From: CAKUIA01 sp034180465
Lineage (GTDB): Bacteria > Verrucomicrobiota > Verrucomicrobiia > Opitutales > Intestinicryptomonadaceae
Length of the DNA: 54,884 nt
Reading direction: 5' to 3'
Assembly (NCBI GenBank): GCA_034180465.1
Contig: JAXFOH010000011.1
Span: 1 to 54,884 of the forward strand
Positions 48,889 to 54,884 of the stretch are shown here, one piece after another. The notes below the pieces were generated by a model that worked only from the letters and a program-made list of their open reading frames with translations, was not told the DNA's origin and searched no databases. Position 1 is the first letter of the stretch; the number at the start of each line of letters is the position of its first letter. A program made the translations under genes and the position numbers.

Positions 48889-50910
48889 CTATGCTGACAC
48901 ATTCAAATTTCCACAAACCCTGCGAAGCTCTGCCATCTGCTCGTTTTGCGGCAATTTTGCAAGCTCCGATGTTTTGCGATAGCTCATTCTTTGGGGTATC
49001 ACGGGAAGAATCATTTTAGCTAAAAATTCCACAACTTCGGGCGAAAGCTTTTTGAGCAATCCGTATTTTAGGCTAAACAACGACTTTTTAATACCATGCT
49101 CGGCACAAAACTGCGTTGCGGTAATCTTCCGCGTTTCAATTTCGCGCCGCCAATCCAAAACATCGCAAATAAAATGGCGGGCGGTTTTGGACTTCGGGAC
49201 TTTCTCCATTTCCATCAATGCACTGCACGGCATTTCAAAAGGGCTAATTATTTTCCAAAGCGACTTGCCCCTTGATGTATCAACGATAAAACGCAAATCA
49301 CACTTGGGAATTACCCCGTTAAGCTCGTGTGTAGGAAAAACCTTCAAAGACATTTCGCGGCAAAAACGGCTTTTATGCGACACGGACGAAATGACAAGAC
49401 GTTCTATCGCGTTTTCAAGAATGGTTCTCTTTTCTTCAGGAGTAAGATTGTTTTGCAGCAAATCCATATCGCGAATATTTGCCGATACAGTCCGCGATTG
49501 GTTTGCAGTGTCTGCTGCGGAGAGCAACTTTTGCTCTTCTACGGTGTCGCCCAACTTTCGCTCCAAATTTCGTTCCTCTTCAACAAGCATCCGAAGCGAT
49601 TCCTTAAAATGAGCTTTCATCAGTTCGTCCGAACAGGATAAATATTCGTCGTTTGCACTGGCGACTTTTTTGCGCAAACGCTCTCGGGCTGTCCTCAATG
49701 CCGCTATTTTACGTTCCAGTTCTTCGCGATATTCTCCGTTGCGGGAAATCGCAGAGAGTTTCTCTCGCATAAAATAACCTATCGCCGAAAAGACAACCCC
49801 CTCTAACACGGAAAGAGCAATTCCACCTTCCTTGCATTCGCACTCCGAATGTTCCTTGTTGCGGCGCGAACAAATGTAATACGGGTATTTTCGCCCTTTG
49901 CGAAGAGTATATGCCGCCGTCATCATACTGCCGCACACGCATCGCAGATAGCCTTTCAGCAAATATTCGTCGCTCGAAATTATGGGCACGCTCTTTCTTT
50001 GTTTGGGAACACAATAGAGGCTTTCCTGAACTTTATCCCATTCCGACTTTTTGACAATCGGCGAATGAACTCCTTTGAACAATTCGTATTTTGGCCGCGA
50101 ATTTTCCGACCCGAGGCTGATGTAGTTATAGCCCGAATATATCGGATTTGCCAACACCTTGCGGACAAAGTTTTCGTTGAATGGCTTGCCGCCAAGTTGT
50201 CGTCCCGAACGCGTTTTCCGCAACGGTATTTGCCCGTAGCGTTTTGTAAGGTGTGCGGAAATTTCCGATGGCTTTTCGCCGGATAGGAATTCTGAGTAAA
50301 TTTTGCGGACAATCTCCGCATTCGCACTGTCTATTTCTATCGAGCAAGGCGTTCGCCCCGTTTTGTAACCAAACGGAGCAACCCCACCAGAACGGAACCC
50401 GCGTTTTAGATTCTGCAAATATTTGTGCGCGGTACGCTCAGAAATTTTCCGCCGCTCCATTTCGGAAAGATTTACCGTAATGTCTTCGGCAAAATCACCC
50501 GTAGGGCTACCGTCGGAGGAAAAATCGTTGCTGTAAATAAGTCTGACATTGTGTTCGTTTAGAAACTGTTTTAGTTCCGCAAAATTAGCCTTGTTGCGGC
50601 AAACTCTGTCATTTTTATAGCTAATTACAGCGTCAATGCCTCCCTGTTCGATGCGCGCAAGCATTTCGCGAAAGCCTCGCCGGTTGGTGTCTTTTGCCGA
50701 TTTTGCATCGGAATATTCGCCAACAATGCATATTTTCGGATTCCGCGAAGCATATTCGTCAACCATCTTACGTTGGGCGTCAATGGATGAAAATTCTTTT
50801 GCCGCCTGCCTGTTGGTAGACACGCGCAAATACACAAGCGCATTTATTTGTGCGTTCGTATCTTTATTCTTGCGCTCTTGCAGAATCATTTTTCGGAGAA
50901 AATCACCCAT
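48889..50910 (-). CDS. Large serine recombinase (integrase)
   Basis: Catalyses integration or excision of the mobile region. From the ATG at 50910, which has AAGGAGG 8 nt upstream, it is 673 residues; an in-frame TTG at 50916 is less likely. Resolvase domain (about 25-165) with nucleophile Ser31 in YLRVST; recombinase domain (about 185-290, FGYKTGRTPCS); a zinc ribbon with CVCG...CSRR...CEC (about 325-365); a coiled coil near 390-460. An extra C-terminal part (about 560-673) has a helix-turn-helix-like stretch (ATQFCAEHGIKKSLFSLKYG). The gene points toward tRNA-Glu. Last of three probably co-transcribed genes. Confidence 0.93.
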   Translation of the reverse strand: MGDFLRKMILQERKNKDTNAQINALVYLRVSTNRQAAKEFSSIDAQRKMVDEYASRNPKICIVGEYSDAKSAKDTNRRGFREMLARIEQGGIDAVISYKNDRVCRNKANFAELKQFLNEHNVRLIYSNDFSSDGSPTGDFAEDITVNLSEMERRKISERTAHKYLQNLKRGFRSGGVAPFGYKTGRTPCSIEIDSANAEIVRKIYSEFLSGEKPSEISAHLTKRYGQIPLRKTRSGRQLGGKPFNENFVRKVLANPIYSGYNYISLGSENSRPKYELFKGVHSPIVKKSEWDKVQESLYCVPKQRKSVPIISSDEYLLKGYLRCVCGSMMTAAYTLRKGRKYPYYICSRRNKEHSECECKEGGIALSVLEGVVFSAIGYFMREKLSAISRNGEYREELERKIAALRTARERLRKKVASANDEYLSCSDELMKAHFKESLRMLVEEERNLERKLGDTVEEQKLLSAADTANQSRTVSANIRDMDLLQNNLTPEEKRTILENAIERLVISSVSHKSRFCREMSLKVFPTHELNGVIPKCDLRFIVDTSRGKSLWKIISPFEMPCSALMEMEKVPKSKTARHFICDVLDWRREIETRKITATQFCAEHGIKKSLFSLKYGLLKKLSPEVVEFLAKMILPVIPQRMSYRKTSELAKLPQNEQMAELRRVCGNLNVSA

Positions 50911-51160
50911 TTGCAATTCCTCCTTGCGATACGCCGTTAATTATCTTTCGGGCGTTTCTGTACCGCGTTGAACGCGAACCTCTCAACGATTTTGCAATTT
51001 CCGTTGTCTGTCCGCGATATTGTACTTTCTGATCTATTTGCTTTGTGGCTGTTAATATTTTGCGTCCGTCCAGTCTGCGGGCGGCTCGCGCGAACAATTC
51101 GGCAACAACTCGGACTTTATCCGAGTCAGCCGAATTGCAATGTAATTTTGAAAAACTCAC
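50903..51160 (-). CDS. Small protein of unknown function in the recombinase operon
   Basis: An 85-residue frame with GTG start at 51160, two bases after the stop of the upstream gene, and its 3' end overlapping the recombinase start by 8 nt. Such tight packing on both sides supports a real gene. It is basic (many Arg and Lys) and could bind DNA, for example as a recombination directionality factor, but no motif proves it. Not recognised. Confidence 0.55.
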   Translation of the reverse strand: MSFSKLHCNSADSDKVRVVAELFARAARRLDGRKILTATKQIDQKVQYRGQTTEIAKSLRGSRSTRYRNARKIINGVSQGGIANG

Positions 51161-51162
51161 GT

Positions 51163-52230
51163 CTAAAGTTTTTCAGGATAAAAATTTTCCGCCAATTCGC
51201 GAAGATCTTCGTGGGTTTTAAGAGCGGCAACTTCTTGCGCTAGTATCTTGCCTCGGACGACGGCCCACGCGATTTTCATTTCGTAGCTGTTTGCATCTCG
51301 CTTGTATGCTTCGCGCCCTTCAAGTTTCGTTAGGCACACCCGAATCTTTTCCGCCTTTTCACGGTCGCTAAGCCCGTCAAGAATTGGGAAAGGGTTCGTT
51401 GGGTTTTCCTGCGGCTGAATGCTATTAGCGGCGGGGGTGTTTGTAACGGGGTTATCGCTCTGGGGGTTTGGTATTGAAATACCCAGGTCTTCCTCCGTTG
51501 GCATTTGATTCGGCGTAGCCGATTTTTCGGGCGATGCTTCTTGCGTTTGTGTAGCCGAAGCTTCTTCCGCCTCCTCGGCAATATCGTTTTGTATCGCAAC
51601 CTGTGGGACATTGAATTTAGCTAAATACACCCCCAAAGCCTTCAGCATGACATCGTCCGTTATATTTTTCAGGGTTTCGTTAAGCGAATCCCTTATCTTT
51701 TGGCGTTCGCTTTTCTCCTTTTGCACGGGTTGTATATTTGCGGCGGCTGCGGTAGCGTTGACTTTTTGCGTCAATGCCTCCTCGCATTCGTCAAAAGAGG
51801 CTGACGCCAACGAATTCAAAATCTCATCGCGTTTGTCTTTGGGGTATCGGCTCAACGCCTTTCGTATTGTCTGCCAACGCGAACACCCAACGTTGCGTAA
51901 GTTTTCCTTTTTGGGTGATTGGAGTTTTACGCAAACTTCTCCGAGCGACTTTGCGATTTTGTATATGTCCGGCTTAACGGGACAGCTCTCTTTCTGATCA
52001 AGACAAAACACCTCCTTCCACAACCACCGATAAGTGGGGGCTTTGTTCACCGAACGGGCAAGCAATACAAGTTCTATGCACGAGTCAAAGATACAACTTT
52101 CCCCTTTCTCTACGAATTTCTTCGCATTTAAAACGTGATTGCGGGTTTCCTCAATCACGTGTTTTATGTTTTCAACTTTTCCCGCAATTTGTTGCGGGAT
52201 ACTTTTTTTATTGTTAGGTTTACGATTCAT
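51163..52230 (-). CDS. Hypothetical protein, first gene of the recombinase operon
   Basis: 355 residues; AAGGA lies just before the ATG. The N-terminal ~165 residues are helical, with a Cys/Trp-containing region (CIELVLLARSVNKAPTYRWLW, RWQTIRKALSRYPKD). A low-complexity linker rich in Glu, Pro, Asn, Thr (about 220-290) separates it from a helical C-terminal part. No family is recognised. Its place before the small protein and recombinase suggests a role in maintenance or control of the element. Confidence 0.65.
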   Translation of the reverse strand: MNRKPNNKKSIPQQIAGKVENIKHVIEETRNHVLNAKKFVEKGESCIFDSCIELVLLARSVNKAPTYRWLWKEVFCLDQKESCPVKPDIYKIAKSLGEVCVKLQSPKKENLRNVGCSRWQTIRKALSRYPKDKRDEILNSLASASFDECEEALTQKVNATAAAANIQPVQKEKSERQKIRDSLNETLKNITDDVMLKALGVYLAKFNVPQVAIQNDIAEEAEEASATQTQEASPEKSATPNQMPTEEDLGISIPNPQSDNPVTNTPAANSIQPQENPTNPFPILDGLSDREKAEKIRVCLTKLEGREAYKRDANSYEMKIAWAVVRGKILAQEVAALKTHEDLRELAENFYPEKL

Positions 52231-52616
52231 AGTCCTTATTATAGGAAAAATGCTTCGGCTTTGCGAAAATTCCCCAAAAAAGTTTCAGGGGGGGGGAGTT
52301 AGTGGAACAATCGCTCGGTAAAATCGGCAGAGTGCAGATGGGGAAACGGAAGGGTACAAAGATTTCGGGAGGTGGGTATTTCGCCCTGATTTAGCCGAAC
52401 TGAATCGGCAATGAACTGTGGGGTTGTCCCTCCGACGGAAGTCGGAGGGGTTAGTGTAGTGTTCCGAAACAAGCAGATAATTTATGGACGCGTAGCGTCC
52501 CCATCGAGCGGGAAATGCAACGCATATCCCGCGAGAAAAACCCCATGATATTTAAGACGGCGTAGCCGTCAGTGCCGCAAAGTTTGTTTTGAAATGAAAT
52601 GCCTAAACTGGTAGGC
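52231..52616. other. Divergent intergenic region with hairpin cluster; candidate oriT
   Basis: No gene in these 386 bp. They hold a G9 tract (52288-52296) and four hairpins: CCCTCCGAC-GGAA-GTCGGAGGG (52428-52449), GGACGC-GTA-GCGTCC (52486-52500), a compound hairpin GCGGGA/TCCCGC enclosing ATGC/GCAT (52508-52532), and GACGGC-GTA-GCCGTC (52556-52570). An ATGCCTA/TAGGCAT repeat (52599-52618) overlaps the relaxase start. A hairpin-dense gap next to a relaxase gene is where oriT is usually found; the nic site itself is not identifiable by eye. Confidence 0.45.
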
Positions 52617-54863
52617 ATGTTGACAATTTCAAAGTTCATGAATAAAGCACAGGTACTTCAATATTTTGAAAACGACCTGCTGGGCTACTTTTGCTACGAC
52701 AAAAAAAGTAATACAAACGCGAAACTTTTCGGCAGACTTGCGAGGGAGCTGGGCATAGAGAAACTTGCTCCCTCGGATGTTTTCAAGTCAGTTTTAGACA
52801 ACAAACACCCACTAACGAAAGCAAAGCTAAGACCGCGGGAATGCAAACGCCAAATTTTCAGCGCATGCATGTCAGCACCGAAAGCGTTTTCCATACTTGC
52901 CGTTTACATGCTCGGCAAAGACAATAATTTTATGGCAATCCACGAAGAGGCGGCGGATGAAGCCATGAGCTGGATTGAGCAAAAGGCAAAGGTGAGAATT
53001 CGGAAGAACGGGGCGAATGATTCAGCCTTTACAGGAAGTTTTCTTGGCGTGAAAATCACGCACCTTTTAAGCAGAGCTGACGACCCACAAGTGCACAGCC
53101 ATTACGAAATTTTCAATCTAACTTACGACCAAAACGAGCAAAAATACAAAGCCTTGGATCCGCTGGAAATCTACAAAGAATCGCAAGAAGCAACATTGAT
53201 TTACCGCCAAAAGCTTGTTGAACGCCTGAATGATAAGGGAATAAAAGCGTCGTTGGACGCCAAAGGTGAAGTGCTCATCGCGGGAATTCCACAGTCGTTG
53301 TGCGATAAGTTCAGCAAGCGGAGCAAGCAGATAAAAAGCAAAGCAAAAGAATTACAGGCAAAAAATCCGAATAAGAAATACGGTAAACGGGCAATCGCAA
53401 GAATCGCCAATCTCTTTAAAGAACCCAAACGCCCAGACAGTATGACAAAAGCGGCGTTAAGACGCATTCGCGAAGAGATAAAAATTGCCTGCGGGGAACA
53501 GATAACAAAGGTTGCCCGAGGAATGATTGGTAAAACTCCGCAAAAGAATCCGGCGCCGAAGGGTATTAATACCAAACAGAAAGTCCTACAAACGTTCCAA
53601 AACCTTTTTGGCAAAATCAAAAACTGGACTACCCGATTATGGGGATGGACGGACAGTAACCCGCCTTTGCACACAGAATTACGAAATGAATTTGCCAAAG
53701 CCTCAGCACGCACGTTTAACTTGTTTTCTTCTGATATTGAAATCCACGATGCCCGATACCAAAATATGTATTCCGAACAGAGTGCCGTCTTTGAAGTTAA
53801 CGATGACGGCGGAGCCTCGTTCACTAAAAATCTGAACCACTTCGTAGACGCCAAGAAGGTGCCGGACGAGAAGGTGCCGATTGTCTACTTAAACGCCAGT
53901 CGCAAGCGTATTCGCAGGAATTTTAATGTTATCACGACACCCTTTGCGGAAATTGGCAAAATCAAATCCCGTTCAATCTTTATATTAGATAACGCAGATT
54001 TTATCGGCTGTGAGTACTTCCTTAAACTTATAAAAGTCGCAAACGAGACAAGCTCAAAGATTGTTTTGATTTCGAACGATCAAACAACACGGCTCCCTAA
54101 AGAAGAGGACGCATTGCCTTTACTACGCTCGTTCGGGTTGAAGAAAATTATAGTGAAAAACCAAATCACAAATACCCTCCCGCAACCCCTCCCGCAAACT
54201 TCGGCAAGAACGCAATCCGACCAGACAATCCCGATACCCCAACGGACACAACCGCAACGGCAACTGACCCCACATGTATCCCAGCCCGATAAGACCAAAA
54301 CACCAATCCAGACAAAGACGACTCTTACACCGATTGCGGCACAATCTCAACTAAGAAGGGTATCAATACCAATATCGCGACTCAATCATACACCCCCAAC
54401 GCAACCTGATACGCCGTCAAAGCAACAACCACCGTCGTCCCAACTCCATACTCAGCCACATAGTTCGCAACTACCCTCCACGCTAGAACGGCAGATTGTA
54501 AACCGTCCCGCGGAAATGAATAAAAGTTCATCGCCCACGCAAAACAATCCCCAAATACCAAGACCAATTTCCACCACCCCCTCTATATATAATAGCGCGC
54601 AACCCCGCCAAACAGCCTCCGCAATACCTGCACACCGAACCCCACAACAAAAACAGCCTCCTCAATCACATCCCCAATACGTCCGCCCGACACTTAACCC
54701 GCAACCAAAAATTGCCCAGCCGTCCACAACGAACTACCCCAAGCCACAACAAAATACCTACCCCAAAGATAATTCCGCTCCGACCAAGGTCATGCCCCCA
54801 ACCAACCCAGAACCACCTGAAGAACCACCCCGCCAAACAATCAGCTGGGATATTGATTTGTAA
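52617..54863 (+). CDS. MobF-family (TrwC/TraI-like) conjugative relaxase with eroded helicase domain
   Basis: Predicted to nick oriT and lead DNA transfer. The start at 52617 (MLTISKFMNKAQ) matches the usual MobF beginning; a longer frame starts at 52599. The 748 residues show relaxase features: Tyr16 and Tyr24 (the 8-residue spacing of the two catalytic tyrosines of TrwC), FSACMSAPKAFSILA, and the three-His metal site H149, H160, H162 in THLLSRADDPQVHSH. Residues about 440-520 resemble the RecD-like helicase motif II region (IFILDNADF, KIVLISNDQ), but no Walker A motif is present and the DE is DN. The last ~228 residues (from about 520) are Pro/Gln/Thr/Ser-rich. No coupling protein is seen, so it probably relies on a helper system. 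Confidence 0.85.
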   Translation: MLTISKFMNKAQVLQYFENDLLGYFCYDKKSNTNAKLFGRLARELGIEKLAPSDVFKSVLDNKHPLTKAKLRPRECKRQIFSACMSAPKAFSILAVYMLGKDNNFMAIHEEAADEAMSWIEQKAKVRIRKNGANDSAFTGSFLGVKITHLLSRADDPQVHSHYEIFNLTYDQNEQKYKALDPLEIYKESQEATLIYRQKLVERLNDKGIKASLDAKGEVLIAGIPQSLCDKFSKRSKQIKSKAKELQAKNPNKKYGKRAIARIANLFKEPKRPDSMTKAALRRIREEIKIACGEQITKVARGMIGKTPQKNPAPKGINTKQKVLQTFQNLFGKIKNWTTRLWGWTDSNPPLHTELRNEFAKASARTFNLFSSDIEIHDARYQNMYSEQSAVFEVNDDGGASFTKNLNHFVDAKKVPDEKVPIVYLNASRKRIRRNFNVITTPFAEIGKIKSRSIFILDNADFIGCEYFLKLIKVANETSSKIVLISNDQTTRLPKEEDALPLLRSFGLKKIIVKNQITNTLPQPLPQTSARTQSDQTIPIPQRTQPQRQLTPHVSQPDKTKTPIQTKTTLTPIAAQSQLRRVSIPISRLNHTPPTQPDTPSKQQPPSSQLHTQPHSSQLPSTLERQIVNRPAEMNKSSSPTQNNPQIPRPISTTPSIYNSAQPRQTASAIPAHRTPQQKQPPQSHPQYVRPTLNPQPKIAQPSTTNYPKPQQNTYPKDNSAPTKVMPPTNPEPPEEPPRQTISWDIDL

Positions 54864-54884
54864 GATTAACTCTAGATTCTCACC

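Noticed and set aside
48505..54884. CRISPR array or defence system in the mobile region
   Set aside because: No repeat-spacer pattern and no nuclease or toxin gene recognised in the visible part.

Overview
The window looks like a chromosomal segment of a Verrucomicrobiota bacterium, most likely class Opitutae (Opitutales-like). This rests on a large beta-helical surface protein with a C-terminal PEP-CTERM anchor (VPEPSTW...RRRK), several secreted rhamnosidase and polysaccharide-lyase type enzymes, a LacI-type regulator, zinc-free forms of S4 and S14, and the trp gene order trpB-trpE-trpG-trpD. The phylum is an inference; no rRNA lies in the window.

Layout. (1) 1-8766, minus strand: carB-carA followed by trpB-trpE-trpG-trpD (trpD runs off the left edge). 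Between carA and trpB lies a previously unlisted 25-residue leader peptide with four Trp codons followed by a strong terminator hairpin, a classic-looking trp attenuator. (2) 8978-16311, plus strand: a secreted GH106-like rhamnosidase, pssA (phosphatidylserine synthase), a large membrane protein of unknown role, and a KDG-kinase-like sugar kinase. (3) 16312-31338, plus strand: a 567-bp AT-rich leader region and then the merged S10-spc-alpha ribosomal cluster (rplC to rplQ, with secY, map and rpoA). It starts at L3 (no rpsJ) and lacks rpmD, infA and rpmJ. It carries an inserted secreted small protein between rpsS and rplV, and has an N-terminally extended S11 and an H1-like tail on L17. (4) 31414-48292, both strands: a zinc-ribbon membrane mini-protein and guaA, the PEP-CTERM protein whose signal peptide is out of frame at a T7 tract, cysK, a SugE/Gdx-type SMR transporter, tRNA-Pro, GH78 rhamnosidase, heparinase II/III lipoprotein and divergent LacI regulator, pgpA-pgsA, coaD-yhaM-like-rdgB, a LUD protein and a DUF481 outer-membrane protein. 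(5) 48505-54884: tRNA-Glu, then what appears to be the left part of an integrative mobilizable element. This part has a large serine recombinase in an operon with two unknown genes, and divergently a MobF (TrwC-like) relaxase with an eroded helicase domain and a Pro/Gln/Thr-rich tail. A hairpin-rich gap between the two operons is a candidate oriT.

How the genes work together. CarAB makes carbamoyl phosphate, while the trp genes turn chorismate into tryptophan under probable attenuation plus TrpE feedback control (LLES motif). PssA, PgsA and PgpA supply the two main anionic/zwitterionic phospholipid branches. The lyase, the two rhamnosidases, the LacI regulator and the KDG kinase are consistent with use of a rhamnose- and uronate-containing polysaccharide. 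The mobile region is unrelated to the core genes and probably arrived by conjugation.

Limits. Everything was read by eye; no similarity search, folding or structure prediction was run. Family calls rest on recognised motifs, and promoter and operator calls are tentative.
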